The notes: generated from the sequence alone by a model not told the origin. A stretch of 64,000 bases of DNA from Limnobacter olei (GCF_029087225.1 NZ_JARFJD010000010.1:62001-126000), one strand, 5' to 3'. Counted from the first letter of the stretch, positions 18,241 through 27,828 are shown. Program-made: numbers and translations.

Positions 18241-18959
18241 CAGAGACGACGCAGACAGAAGCCAAGATTGTTGAGGCTGGCGAGTACGTGCTCGGCGTGA
18301 TGACAGATGCTGAGCGACAGGATTTCGAGCGACGCTTGAATCAGGACCCGGAGTTGGCCAAAGAAGTGAGCAACTGGACTGAACACTTTGCCGCCATGTC
18401 CAGAAAGTTTGAGCAAGTACCCGTGAGTGCTAAGGTGTGGACCAATGTGGAGAGCTCGATCGGCGTGGCTGGCGAGAAAACTGCATCGACAGCAACAACA
18501 TCACCTTTCGCTTGGTTGTGGAAAGGGTGGGCTATTGCAGCCAGTGTGGCAGCGGTGGTACTGGGTGTGCAGTTGTTGGGAGCAAGCCAGGAACTTAATG
18601 ATGGGCCTCGATACGTGGCTGTGATGAAGAGCCCTGACAAAACCACTGAATGGCTGGTTGAGGCTCGCCCCAACGACACCATTCGCGTGTATCAAATTGG
18701 TGGTTTGCCCATTGAAGGCAACCCTGCCAACATGGGCAAAAGCTTGCAGCTTTGGACCAAGGCTCCGACCGATTCTGGGCCTACCTCATTGGGGTTGATG
18801 GAATTGGGCAAGCCGCTTGAACTGCCTGCTGACATGTTACCCAAGCTGGTTGAACAGCAGCTGTTTGAGGTCACCTTGGAACCCGCTGGTGGATCTCCTT
18901 TGGGCAACCGACCTTCCGGTGAAATCATGTTTATCGGAACTGCGGTGGCGTTGAACTAA
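18237..18959 (+). CDS. Anti-sigma factor, RskA-like, single-pass membrane protein
   Basis: 240 aa. The cytoplasmic N-terminal part (AGEYVLGVMTDAERQDFERRL...P.L..EV..W) is the anti-sigma domain fold, without a Cys/His zinc motif. One TM helix follows (WAIAASVAAVVLGVQLL, about 100-117) and then a periplasmic RskA C-terminal domain. It should hold the upstream ECF sigma factor inactive until an envelope signal leads to its release. Overlaps the sigma gene by 4 bases. Confidence 0.88.
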   Translation: MTETTQTEAKIVEAGEYVLGVMTDAERQDFERRLNQDPELAKEVSNWTEHFAAMSRKFEQVPVSAKVWTNVESSIGVAGEKTASTATTSPFAWLWKGWAIAASVAAVVLGVQLLGASQELNDGPRYVAVMKSPDKTTEWLVEARPNDTIRVYQIGGLPIEGNPANMGKSLQLWTKAPTDSGPTSLGLMELGKPLELPADMLPKLVEQQLFEVTLEPAGGSPLGNRPSGEIMFIGTAVALN

Positions 18960-18975
18960 ATTCAACGTTGGCGAT

Positions 18976-19009
18976 AAAAAAACCCCGGTCTTTCGAACCG
19001 GGGTTTTTT
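18976..19009. terminator. Bidirectional rho-independent terminator
   Basis: An 11-bp stem (AAAACCCCGGT / ACCGGGGTTTT) with a 6-base loop, flanked by an A-run and a T-run. It can terminate both the sigma/anti-sigma operon and the convergent DUF4394 gene. Confidence 0.88.
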
Positions 19010-19022
19010 CAATGCGACTCGC

Positions 19023-20719
19023 TCAGAAGCGAATGCTCAGTGCGCGAATATCTGTGCTCGCTGTTGCGCCTGAACCGATTTCATTGGTTCCACTGGCCAC
19101 GCCTGCCGCGGTTGCTGCGCCAGTGCCGAGGTTGACCGTGAACAGGCTGAATGTGCCTGTGGTCAGCGCGCGATTGCTCATCAGCACCATGCCGTTGTCA
19201 CCGCCGGAAATGTCAAAACCACCGTAGTCGTTGAATGTACCAATGGGTCCAATCGCAGCCAAGGTTCCTGCATTGGCGTTGGTTTGTTGCAAAAGCCGGT
19301 TGTTGTCTGCGTCCACATCAAACAAACGAGTGCCGGCGGGTGCAGGATTCGCAAAGCTGTTGGTGTAGGCAACCTGGGCAATGCCAAAGCCTGTTGTTGC
19401 ACCATTGAGGGTCAGGTCTGTGTCGGTGTTGGTGGCTCCCGTGCTTTCCAGGTTGGCTCCGGGTACGCGGTAGTTTTTGGACGCACCATCACCGTCTGGG
19501 GAACTGACAATGCGTAGTGCATCTGCCGCTGGGTTGATGTCAATGGCGTAATTCTTGCCGGCGGCCAGACCGTTCACAATGTCTGTCGCCACGCTGAGCG
19601 TGGAACCCAGGGTTGCTGCACCTGTGTCTGGGTTGATTGTGAAAATTTTGCCCGCGCTGCTCAAACCATATAAGCGTCCATTGCTGGGGCGGAAGTCAAT
19701 CGACAGCAAGCGTTCTCCAGAAGGCAGCCCGGTGATTGCGGTGGCCGTTGCTGTGTTAGGTGTGCGTATGCCAAACTTCAATAAGCGTTGCGAACCCGCC
19801 GTGTTGCCATCCAAAGCAACCGCAGTTGGGGCTGTTGGCTGCACCAAAGCCATGCCCACAATGCCTGAGATGTTCAGTGTACCCACAGCCACGGCGGCGG
19901 GCCCGCTCACAGGCAATGTGGCCGTTGAATCGGGAATGGCAATGGTATGAAACACCACGCTGCCGCCGACATTCAGCAAGGCGTAGCCCCGGTTGTTTCG
20001 CGCGTCGATATCAAAACCAACCATGCCGCTTGCATTGACACCCAACGGAGCAGCAACCACTTGTGTGCCATCGTTGGGGGGTTCTGAAATGTCAGGTTGT
20101 CAGCCACGGTGTCAATATTGAGTAGGCGGGTGTTGGTGGTGCCGTCAAACGAGTTGGTATAAGCCGCGCCTGAAATATCTGCCGCCGCATCGGATACCGT
20201 GCCGTCAACAAATGTTTCACCCGCTGTTCGTCCGGTTGCGTTGGCCACGAAAATGCGCAGGTTTTGGCCTGTGTCGCTGATCAGGCGCAGTGCATCAGCC
20301 GCTGGGTTGAAGTCAACACTGAATGAGGTGGCTGCTGCGTCCAGTGTGGTGAACGCGCCGTTTGCTGTTGGCGTTGCAGCTGGTATCAAGGTGGCACCCG
20401 CAGTGGCCGCACCGGTGGTGGTGTTGATGGTGTACAGGCGCCCTCCATTACCAGGAGAAGTACGTGCAATCGCATACAGTTGTCCGTCGCGTGGGCGGAA
20501 ATCAATACCCAAAAGTGTATCTCCAGTCATCAAACCGCTGACCGCGACAGAGGTACGAGTTGTGCTTGGCTGGTCCCGGTTAAATGAAGCCAGCTGCCCA
20601 CTGGATGTCAATACAAAAACATCACCCGCAGTTAAAGCGACATTGTTGTCATCCGACAAGCAACCACCCAATACCAAACTGGACAACGCCATCGCCACAA
20701 ATTTTTTCTTGAATTTCAT
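19023..20719 (-). pseudogene. DUF4394 repeat lipoprotein gene, interrupted by a frameshift in a C-run
   Basis: Two open frames together encode one protein of about 565 aa. The first (20719 down to about 20081) has a lipoprotein signal (LVLGGC, Cys20) and one DUF4394 unit (LLGIDFRPRDGQLYAIA, FSVDFNPAADALRLISDTGQN, AAYTNSF..TNTRLLNID). The second (ending at 19023) carries two more units (LLSIDFRPSNGRLYGLS, YAIDINPAADALRIVSSPDG). The frames meet at a run of six C (minus strand; G at 20076-20081). A seventh C would give LTFQNPPNDGTQVVAAP and one continuous protein. It may be a genuine inactivation, phase variation or a sequencing error. A cell-surface beta-propeller-like protein of unknown role. 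Confidence 0.8.
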
Positions 20720-20808
20720 TTGAATCCCCTCTGTCGTTAATGCCTGAAACTTGTGTCAAACTACAAGTCGACAGAGGAAGAACACGGGGCTGGCCGTTTT
20801 GGATGCAG

Positions 20809-21519
20809 CTAGCTGACCTGGCCTTTGTGTTTCAACCCTTCCAGATTCAAAATCTCGATATTCCCCCTTCCCAGTTGAAGTAAACCTTCATGCTCCAGTT
20901 CCTTCAGCATTTGGTTCACCGTTTGCCGTGAAATCGACAGCATGGCCGAGAGCTTCTCTTGCGACACGTGCAAGGTACGCGCGCTCACAGTGCCACTGTC
21001 TGATCGTATGCCGTAGCCCTCGGCCATTTGCAGCAAACGGCGGGCAAGGCGGGTGGGGGTGGGCAACAGGGCAGCGTCTTCGATGGCGCCGAAAATAAGG
21101 CGCACCTTCTGGGTCAACAGCAGACCAAATTCGCGCCAGTAATTGGGGTTTTCTGAAATCAGTTGGTCCAGCAGAGCCTGTCGTACGTGAAACACTGTAG
21201 CAGGTCCATCGGCAAGGGCATCGTGGGTTCTCGGTTGGCGGTCGAACAGGCAGATTTCTCCAAACCAGTCGGGCGGGTCAATCAGGGTCAGGATCACGTG
21301 CTTGTCCTCGGCACCGTGTTTGCTCGCGCCCACAATCTGGACCGACCCACTTAGCACCGCGTACAAGCCGTCGGCACAGTCACCTCTGGAAAATAGTCGC
21401 TGTCCGTTTTGAAACTGACGCAAAGCACCATGCTTTAACAAAGCCTGTTGCAGGTTGCCGGGCAAATTGGCAAACCATTTCCCGCGGTTCAATATTTGTT
21501 GAATGTTGTGTGTCTGCAT
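20809..21519 (-). CDS. Crp/Fnr-family transcriptional regulator
   Basis: 236 aa. The N-terminal cyclic-nucleotide-binding fold (about 15-130; GLYAVLSGSVQIVGAS, DWFGEICLFDRQPRTHDALA) is followed by a long dimer helix. The C-terminal Crp-type winged helix is at about 160-225 (VSQEKLSAMLSISRQTVNQMLKELEHEGLL). It has no N-terminal Cys cluster, so it is not an oxygen-sensing FNR; the effector is unknown. Upstream of the DUF4394 gene on the same strand (89-base gap), so it might share a transcript with it. Confidence 0.9.
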   Translation of the reverse strand: MQTHNIQQILNRGKWFANLPGNLQQALLKHGALRQFQNGQRLFSRGDCADGLYAVLSGSVQIVGASKHGAEDKHVILTLIDPPDWFGEICLFDRQPRTHDALADGPATVFHVRQALLDQLISENPNYWREFGLLLTQKVRLIFGAIEDAALLPTPTRLARRLLQMAEGYGIRSDSGTVSARTLHVSQEKLSAMLSISRQTVNQMLKELEHEGLLQLGRGNIEILNLEGLKHKGQVS

Positions 21520-21661
21520 TGTTTTTTTGTTATGTCTCCACCTGTTCCACTAAATTAGCATCAAATGTCAGGCAATTGACAGACCTTTCAGGCTTGATTT
21601 GTAACCATATAAGCTCAAAATCAAATATTTAGAGCAATTGCCGCTTCAAGGAGAACAAGCC

Positions 21662-22183
21662 ATGAGAACGTTGGTCGATCAACTGGCAACTTATGCCACT
21701 TATCACCGAGACCCACGCAACATCGCCACCCACTTCGTGGGCGTGCCAATTATTGTGTTGTCTGTGCTTATTCTGCTGTCGCGCGTGTCGGTTGATGTTG
21801 CTGGCATCGCGGTTACGCCGGCATTGGTGGTGTTTTTGTTGTCCAGCCTGTTTTATCTCAAACTCAGCCTCGCTTACGGTTTGGCCATGTTTGTCATTCA
21901 CGGCGCACTGCTGTTGGCTGCCGGCCACTTTGCAACCTTGAGCACATTGGCCTGGCTGGGTGCTGGCGTGGGTATTTTTGTGGTGGGCTGGATTATCCAG
22001 TTTGTGGGCCACTATTACGAGGGCCGCAAGCCCGCCTTTGTAGACGACCTGATTGGCTTGGCGATCGGCCCCTTGTTTGTGGTCGCTGAACTGGGCTTTT
22101 TAATTGGCTTGGGCAAGAAAACCCAAACGCAGGTTGAAGCCATTGCCGGCCCTGTGCGCCGCCGCGAAACAGCTAGCGCTTAA
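21662..22183 (+). CDS. Mpo1/YGL010w-like membrane protein (DUF962)
   Basis: 173 aa integral membrane protein. The N-terminus LATYATYHRDPRNIATHFVGVP and the later GWIIQFVGHYYEGRKPAFVDDL are the DUF962 signature with conserved His residues (H-x-N-x-x-x-H and H-x-x-E). Four to five hydrophobic helices. The yeast relative Mpo1 is an Fe(II)-dependent dioxygenase in alpha-oxidation of 2-hydroxy fatty acids; a similar lipid role here is inference. AAGGAG precedes ATG 21662. Confidence 0.88.
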   Translation: MRTLVDQLATYATYHRDPRNIATHFVGVPIIVLSVLILLSRVSVDVAGIAVTPALVVFLLSSLFYLKLSLAYGLAMFVIHGALLLAAGHFATLSTLAWLGAGVGIFVVGWIIQFVGHYYEGRKPAFVDDLIGLAIGPLFVVAELGFLIGLGKKTQTQVEAIAGPVRRRETASA

Positions 22184-22212
22184 ACACAACAAAGCCTCGG
22201 CAAGGGGGTTCA

Positions 22213-22545
22213 TCAGAACCCCCAATGCACGTCCACTTCTTTTTTTGCTGCTTCTTCCAGCATTTTCAACAAGGGGTAAGCTCTTTGTTCCAGGCCCACA
22301 TGGTTTTTCAGGGCAATTTTTTCTTCGGCGCTTAGCTCATCTTCATCAATCGGGTTCTCGGCGCGGGCCATGCGTTCAGTGTTCACCGCCGCAACCAGCT
22401 GTGCATGGGCATGCGCAAGATCGTGTGGTTCGATCACGCCCCTCTCACTGGGTTCAATACCCATAATTCGAAATAGTTGGTCTGCATTGGATTTGAACAT
22501 CACTATGTCGCCGGCTGCTTTCGATTTGAATTTCACAATACCCAT
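22213..22545 (-). CDS. DUF1840 domain-containing protein
   Basis: 110 aa soluble protein starting MGIVKFKSKAAGDIVMFKSNADQLFRIMG, the DUF1840 N-terminal pattern. An acidic linker and C-terminal helices follow (LEQRAYPLLKMLEEAAKKEVDVHWGF). Function unknown; common in Burkholderiales. The frame is open to 22587, but family members start at the M I/V KFKSKA motif. Its start region is divergent from the lipoprotein gene at 22636. Confidence 0.8.
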   Translation of the reverse strand: MGIVKFKSKAAGDIVMFKSNADQLFRIMGIEPSERGVIEPHDLAHAHAQLVAAVNTERMARAENPIDEDELSAEEKIALKNHVGLEQRAYPLLKMLEEAAKKEVDVHWGF

Positions 22546-22635
22546 TCTGCCCACACTCTGGTTATCACTGCTATTGATCTGTATCAAGAGCCCCTACAAT
22601 GGAGCACCTGCCTAATTTTCGCCTCAAAGCGCCTT

Positions 22636-23178
22636 ATGAAAACAGCTTTCGCTTCAAGCCGTGCAATTTTCGTTTCCCTGATTGCATTATGCGCCTTGGT
22701 CGCTTGTTCGCCCCAGTTCAACTGGCGCGTGGTGCCCAATACCGACATCGGCTACATGGCCACTTTTCCCGACAAACCAGCGCAAGCCACCCGAACCATG
22801 GATCTGATTGGGCTTCAAGTGCCGTTCACTTTGCAGGCTGCGCAAATTGAAGGCTTGTATTTTGCCGTAGGCACCGTGCCCTTGCAGGGCGAATTGGCAG
22901 CGCAAGGCGCAGCCCTGCGCGACGCTTTGGCCCAGGCGGTTGCCAATAATATTGCGGCGGGCCAGGCCGAGGTAAAGCCCATTCAATGGTTGGGCAAAAC
23001 TGTCTATGAAATGTCGATCAAAGGCAAGTTGCCAAGCGGTGAAGCTGCTTTTGCGCAGGCTCGTTTTTTTGAGCACCAAGGCGTTTTGTATGAGGTGTTG
23101 ATGATGGGCCCTGGCGAGGCTGCCAATCCAGATTCAGCCACTTCGTGGTTCGGTGGCTTTTCCCTGTTGGGGCAGTAA
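22636..23178 (+). CDS. Lipoprotein of unknown function
   Basis: 180 aa. Lipobox ALVAC with Cys24, followed by SPQFNWRVV and a compact alpha/beta domain (YMATFPDKPAQATRTMDL, QWLGKTVYEMSIKGKLPSGEAAFAQARFFEHQGVLYEVLMMG) resembling small periplasmic proteins found beside transport genes in Burkholderiales. I cannot name a family. The stop codon shares one base with the ATG of the MFS gene (TAATG), so the two are coupled. Confidence 0.75.
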   Translation: MKTAFASSRAIFVSLIALCALVACSPQFNWRVVPNTDIGYMATFPDKPAQATRTMDLIGLQVPFTLQAAQIEGLYFAVGTVPLQGELAAQGAALRDALAQAVANNIAAGQAEVKPIQWLGKTVYEMSIKGKLPSGEAAFAQARFFEHQGVLYEVLMMGPGEAANPDSATSWFGGFSLLGQ

Positions 23179-24470
23179 TGCAGTACAAACCCGAAAATGT
23201 ATCGCGTGAAATTGGGCCCGATGGCGTAGAGCACATGTATGTGAATGGCAGCCTCGCCATGCGCATGTTCATTATTTTCGCAGCCGCCTATGTGATGTCC
23301 TATGCGTTCAGGGCCATCAATGCCGTAATCGCACAGCCCTTGGTCCAAGAACTGGGGTTGACCGCCGGGCAGTTGGGTTTTCTGGCCTCGGCGTATTTTT
23401 TGTCCTTTGCCATTATGCAGTTGCCCGTGGGGGTCATGCTGGATCGTTACGGCCCGCGGCGAGTTGAGGCAGTGTTGATCGGATTTGCAGCGCTGGGTGC
23501 CCTGCTCTTCGCAGTTGCCGATTCTTATCTGGTGTTGTGGTTGGGCCGAGCCCTGATTGGTGTGGGCGTATCGGCGTGTTTAATGGCGGCCGTGAAGGCC
23601 TACTCGCTCTATTTCAGGCCGCACATGCAGGCCAGCCTGTCATCCTGGATGCTGGTGGCAGGGTCGCTTGGGGCACTCACCGTGACCACGCCAGTGGAAG
23701 CTGCTTTGCCTGCTTTGGGTTGGCGCGGTGTGTTTGGGGTGGCAGCAGTGTTGTGTGTATTGGCTGGTCTGGCACTGTGGTTTGCTTTGCCTGCGTTGTT
23801 CAAACCCCAAAAAACCCAGTCGGTTGCCGACATGGCTCAGGGTTACCGGGCCATTTATGCACACCCTCATTTTTGGCGTGTCGCGCCTCTGGCCATGATC
23901 ACGCAAGGTGGTTTTATGGCTTTTCATGGTTTGTGGGTTGGCCCTTGGTTTACCAATGTCATTGGAGTCACCAATGCACAGGCCGCGCAAAACATGTTCT
24001 GGATTTCCGCAGTGCTAATGCTGGGTTATCTGGCTTTGGGCTTTCTGACCAAACGGGTGTCCAAGGCTGGGGGCGATGAAGATCAAATCATGTTGATCGG
24101 CATGGGTTTGTCGCTGTTGTTATTCGCTGTTCAAATTGTGCAGGGCGAGCAGTCAAGTCTGTGGGGTTGGTTGATCCATGCCTTCCTGATTTCGTCCGGC
24201 ATTATGACTTACGCCACTTGCAACAAGCCATTTCCAAAAAAACTCACGGGCCGCTCCAGCACAGCTTTGAACCTGCTGATTTTCATAGGCGCATTCAGTA
24301 TTCAATGGGGCATTGGTATCGGTATTGATTCATTCGTGGCTTTGGGGCTGGGCAGTACCGATGCCATGCGGCTTTCTCTGGCCATTTTGTGGGCCCTGCA
24401 ATTGTTCAGCTGGATTTGGTTTGCTCGACCCGGCCGCAAGACGAGTCACCTAATACCCTTTCGGGCGTGA
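23178..24470 (+). CDS. Major facilitator superfamily transporter
   Basis: 430 aa with 12 predicted TM helices. The MFS signature loop between TM2 and TM3 is present (GVMLDRYGPRRVE), and TM4/5 show GRALIGVGVSACLMAAVKAYSLYF. The N-terminus has a 30-residue cytoplasmic extension before TM1. The sequence suggests the organic anion or nitrate/nitrite-like branches, but the substrate is not deducible. It is translationally coupled to the upstream lipoprotein. The convergent comM gene ends 23 bases downstream. Confidence 0.9.
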   Translation: MQYKPENVSREIGPDGVEHMYVNGSLAMRMFIIFAAAYVMSYAFRAINAVIAQPLVQELGLTAGQLGFLASAYFLSFAIMQLPVGVMLDRYGPRRVEAVLIGFAALGALLFAVADSYLVLWLGRALIGVGVSACLMAAVKAYSLYFRPHMQASLSSWMLVAGSLGALTVTTPVEAALPALGWRGVFGVAAVLCVLAGLALWFALPALFKPQKTQSVADMAQGYRAIYAHPHFWRVAPLAMITQGGFMAFHGLWVGPWFTNVIGVTNAQAAQNMFWISAVLMLGYLALGFLTKRVSKAGGDEDQIMLIGMGLSLLLFAVQIVQGEQSSLWGWLIHAFLISSGIMTYATCNKPFPKKLTGRSSTALNLLIFIGAFSIQWGIGIGIDSFVALGLGSTDAMRLSLAILWALQLFSWIWFARPGRKTSHLIPFRA

Positions 24471-24493
24471 CGGCAGCTGCTAAGGCGTCTTAG

Positions 24494-26059
24494 TCACGGC
24501 TCACCCACTGCGTGCACCTGACTGACTGTCTCGTTGTTCAATGCCTTGCGGTATTGAATGGCAGTAGCAACGTGTTTTTTGTCGATTTGCCCGATTTGAT
24601 CCAAGTCAGCCAAGGTGCGCGCCACACGGCAAATTCGATGCAGTGCACGGGCTGAAAGATGATTTTTCTGGGCGTAGGCCAGCAACAGTTTTTCAGCGCC
24701 GCTGGCGGGTTTGCAATGCTTGTTGATTTGGCCCGCGCTCATTTCACCATTCAGGCAGCCCTGGCGTTCTAGCTGAATGGTGCGGGCCTGTTCAACCTGT
24801 TTGCGCAGCTCTGTACTGCTGCCCAACCCGGCGTGTTCTGTTTCCCCGTGTAGCAGCGTGCCGTGGTCGATGGCTTGCACTTCAACTGAAATATCCAGCC
24901 GGTCGGCCAAGGGGCCAGACAGTTTGTTTTGATACTTTCTGACCTGGTCGGGTGTGCATCGGCATTCTTTGGCAGGGTGCCCCAACCAGCCGCAGGGGCA
25001 GGGGTTGTGGGCGCACACCCATAAAAACCTTGCCGGAAAACTGGCCTGATGGCCCGATCTGGAAATATTTACACGCCCGGTTTCAAGCGGCTCCCGCAGC
25101 GATTCTAGGCACCGCCGATCAAATTCCAACACTTCATCGGTAAATAAAATGCCTTGGTGTGCCAGCGTAATTTCTCCTGGTGAGGGTGGGTTTCCTCCGC
25201 CAATCAAAGCGGCCATGGTGCTGCTTGGGTGCGGGTTCCGAAAAGGGCGCTGCGGGCTTAGTACATCACTTTCGCCCTTCAAGCTTCGAATGGCTGAAAT
25301 TTCCAGCGAGTCTTCAAAGGGCAGCGGTGGCATCAGGCTGCCAACGCGCTGTGCCAGCATCGATTTCCCACTGCCGGGCGGCCCCACCAGGCGAATGTGG
25401 TGTTGCCCCGCTGTGGCAGCAAGCAAGGCGTGTTTGGCAGTTTGGTGTCCAATTACTTCCGCCATGTCTAGCGGGGTGAGCTGAGCTGAACTCGTCGGAG
25501 TATTGGGTACGTGTTGGTCGATTGGGCTGCCATGCCCCACCAAATGCGCCGCGGCCTCAAACAGATTGTTCGCACCGAACACAGCAACATCGGGCACTGT
25601 AGCTGCCAGGCCTGCCTGTGCTTTGGGCATCATCAGCTTAATCGCGCGCTGGCGTGTTCTGGCCTCCTTTCGAGCGGCAACTGCCAGCGCAAAAGGGCTG
25701 CGCACGCCAGTCAGTGCGCCAGAAAGTGAAAGTTCGCCGGCGAACAACCAGTCAGAAAGCTCGGCTTTGGCCAGTTGACCCGACGCACTGGCAATGCCCA
25801 ATGCCACTGCAAGATCGAATGCAGCGCTTCCCTTGGGAAGGTCGGCTGGTGCGAGGTTGACTGTAATTCGTTGGGAAGGGAACTCGAATCCGCTGTTGAG
25901 CAAGGCCGAGCGAACCCGTTCTTTCGATTCGCGAATTTCGGTGTCGGGCAGACCAACCAGTGCGAAAGAAGGCAAACCGGCCGACAGATGAACCTCAATT
26001 TGAACCGCAACCGGGCGAACGCCCACAAAGGTAAGACTGTGAAGGGTGGCTAAAGGCAT
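24494..26059 (-). CDS. comM: YifB/ComM family AAA+ ATPase (Mg-chelatase-like)
   Basis: 521 aa. The N-terminal Lon-protease-like domain (SLPSFALVGLPDTEIRESKERVR) is followed by the Mg-chelatase AAA+ module with Walker A (GPPGSGKSMLAQ), Walker B (GILFTDEVLEF) and a Cys-rich insert (CAHNPCPCGWLGHPAKECRC). The C-terminal lid domain ends with ALHRICRVARTLADLD. In Vibrio and Haemophilus ComM is a hexameric helicase that aids branch migration during transformation. It lies downstream of ubiK on the same strand, an arrangement common in beta- and gammaproteobacteria. Confidence 0.93.
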   Translation of the reverse strand: MPLATLHSLTFVGVRPVAVQIEVHLSAGLPSFALVGLPDTEIRESKERVRSALLNSGFEFPSQRITVNLAPADLPKGSAAFDLAVALGIASASGQLAKAELSDWLFAGELSLSGALTGVRSPFALAVAARKEARTRQRAIKLMMPKAQAGLAATVPDVAVFGANNLFEAAAHLVGHGSPIDQHVPNTPTSSAQLTPLDMAEVIGHQTAKHALLAATAGQHHIRLVGPPGSGKSMLAQRVGSLMPPLPFEDSLEISAIRSLKGESDVLSPQRPFRNPHPSSTMAALIGGGNPPSPGEITLAHQGILFTDEVLEFDRRCLESLREPLETGRVNISRSGHQASFPARFLWVCAHNPCPCGWLGHPAKECRCTPDQVRKYQNKLSGPLADRLDISVEVQAIDHGTLLHGETEHAGLGSSTELRKQVEQARTIQLERQGCLNGEMSAGQINKHCKPASGAEKLLLAYAQKNHLSARALHRICRVARTLADLDQIGQIDKKHVATAIQYRKALNNETVSQVHAVGEP

Positions 26060-26178
26060 GGTAGGGGAACAGAGGGGGCTACAGTCAAACCCCGACGATT
26101 ATCCCTACACAGCCTTGTTTGGCAAACGGGTGCTTCGCTTTGTGTCACCCGGTGGAGGAGAGCTTGCCCCTTGGTGGG

Positions 26179-26409
26179 TCAGCCCCGTTTTTCGAGGTCA
26201 GCCACGCGCATTTCCAGTGCATGCACCTTTTCGCGCAACCTGTTTAACACTTCTTTCTGAATTTCAAAATCCTCAAGGCTGACAAACTCCATGTCTTGCA
26301 AACCCTGGCGAATCAGCTGTGTTACAGGGTTCTCTATGTTTTGAAGCCCTTTTGCATTGAGCAATTCACCCACTTTGGCCGTGATGGCATCGAAAGGATT
26401 GTTCGCCAA
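26179..26409 (-). CDS. ubiK: UbiK-like accessory factor of ubiquinone biosynthesis (BMFP)
   Basis: 76 aa, almost wholly helical. The N-terminus FDAITAKVGELLNAKGLQNIE is followed by QLIRQGLQDMEFVSLEDFEIQKEVLNRLREKVHALEMRVADLE, a coiled-coil BMFP domain as in UbiK (YqiC). It assists UbiJ and the Ubi complex in aerobic ubiquinone synthesis. TTG 26409 has a GGGGGAA site 6 bases upstream; the longer frame to 26601 overlaps the torF regulatory region and has no family similarity. Upstream of comM on the same strand. Confidence 0.85.
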   Translation of the reverse strand: MANNPFDAITAKVGELLNAKGLQNIENPVTQLIRQGLQDMEFVSLEDFEIQKEVLNRLREKVHALEMRVADLEKRG

Positions 26410-26438
26410 TGTTTCCCCCAAAAGAGTTGTATCGCATC

Positions 26439-26466
26439 GCACCAAAAGAGTGCACCAAATTGGTGC
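26439..26466 (+). promoter_or_regulatory. Two adjacent NtrC-type binding sites upstream of torF-glnK-amtB
   Basis: Site 1 at 26439-26453 is GCAC-N7-GTGC. Site 2 at 26452-26466 is GCAC-N7-GTGC inside TGCACCAAATTGGTGCT, which differs at only two bases from the NtrC site TGCACCAACATGGTGCT of enteric glnA as I recall it. They lie about 100 bases upstream of the sigma-54 promoter, a normal enhancer distance. The two sites overlap by 2 bases, so simultaneous dimer binding is uncertain. Confidence 0.75.
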
Positions 26467-26549
26467 TGCGATGGAAAATTCAAAAAATTGAATTGCTATT
26501 GTGCCCGAAAAAGGGGGATTTATCGCGAAATTACTGACGACTCCGCGGC

Positions 26550-26565
26550 TGGCACACTTCTCGCT
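26550..26565 (+). promoter_or_regulatory. Near-consensus sigma-54 (-24/-12) promoter of torF-glnK-amtB
   Basis: TGGCAC-N5-TCGCT against the consensus TGGCAC-N5-TTGCW: one mismatch, with GG and GC at the correct spacing. It ends 55 bases upstream of the torF-like ATG. Together with the NtrC sites, it predicts expression under nitrogen limitation. Confidence 0.7.
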
Positions 26566-26620
26566 AATAGACCCTTGCCAAAAAAACTTTACGGCATTCA
26601 TCTATTTTTAGGAGAGTGAG

Positions 26621-27400
26621 ATGAAAAAATTAGTACTGGTCGCTGCAATCGCCGCAACTACTTTCGGGGCTGTTTCAACTGCACAAGCTGTTGAGGTCAC
26701 TACAACTGCCAACGCTAACGTAACTACTGATTACAAGTTCCGTGGTATTTCCCAAACTAACGCTGGCCCAGCTTTCCAGGGTGGCTTTGACGCCGCTTTC
26801 AGCAACGGTTTCTACGTGGGTAACTGGAACTCCAACGTGAACTTCCCCGGTACCGCTTCCGGTACTAGTTCCGGAAGTGCTGGTCTGGAAATGGACTTCT
26901 ACGGTGGCTATGCTGGCTCATTTGCCAACGGTATTGGTTACGACGTGGGTGCTTTGTATTATTTTTACGAAGGTGTCGCAATTGCACCAGGCGCTCCCGA
27001 GCTGGATACACTTGAGGCCTATGGTAAGTTGACTTACGGTACAGCGTACGCCAAGTTGTCATACGCTCTGTCCGAGGATTACTTCGGTTTGACTGCGGGC
27101 AATGGCAGCATCGACCTGAGTGGCTCTACCTACTTGGACTTGGGCTATACCTTCCCGCTTAGCGAGAAGTTGGGTTTGACCGCCCACTATGGTTTAACTA
27201 CCTACGACAAGGACCTGAACGTTGGCGGAGTCAACTATGACTCTTATGCTGACTACAGCGTCGGAGCTACTTACGCAATCAGCCCCAAGTACTCAGTAAC
27301 TGCTGCTTATATTGCAGTGGATGATGACGGCGAAAAGATTTTCAACAATGAACAGATTACAGACGGTTCTTTGGTAGTGACATTCAGCGCCAAGTTCTAA
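26621..27400 (+). CDS. TorF-family putative porin
   Basis: 259 aa outer-membrane protein. Signal peptide MKKLVLVAAIAATTFGAVSTAQA, then alternating beta-strands ending in VVTFSAKF with the terminal Phe required for BAM insertion. TTDYKFRGISQTNAGPAFQGGFD and LEMDFYGGYAGSF match the TIGR02001/TorF family, often found next to glnK-amtB in betaproteobacteria. It probably forms a small channel for nitrogen compounds; this is inferred from context. A good RBS (TTAGGAG) precedes ATG. An attenuating terminator follows before glnK. Confidence 0.9.
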   Translation: MKKLVLVAAIAATTFGAVSTAQAVEVTTTANANVTTDYKFRGISQTNAGPAFQGGFDAAFSNGFYVGNWNSNVNFPGTASGTSSGSAGLEMDFYGGYAGSFANGIGYDVGALYYFYEGVAIAPGAPELDTLEAYGKLTYGTAYAKLSYALSEDYFGLTAGNGSIDLSGSTYLDLGYTFPLSEKLGLTAHYGLTTYDKDLNVGGVNYDSYADYSVGATYAISPKYSVTAAYIAVDDDGEKIFNNEQITDGSLVVTFSAKF

Positions 27401-27411
27401 ATCGAAAACAG

Positions 27412-27810
<399 letters not shown>

Positions 27811-27828
27811 CCAGAGAGAAGTGAGGAA

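Noticed and set aside
24471-24493. Terminator between the MFS gene and comM
   Set aside because: GTGAC/GTCAC arms are present but too far apart and without a T-run.
26179-26601. Long form of the UbiK gene
   Set aside because: The extra 64 N-terminal residues have no BMFP similarity and overlap the NtrC/sigma-54 control region. TTG 26409 has a good RBS.
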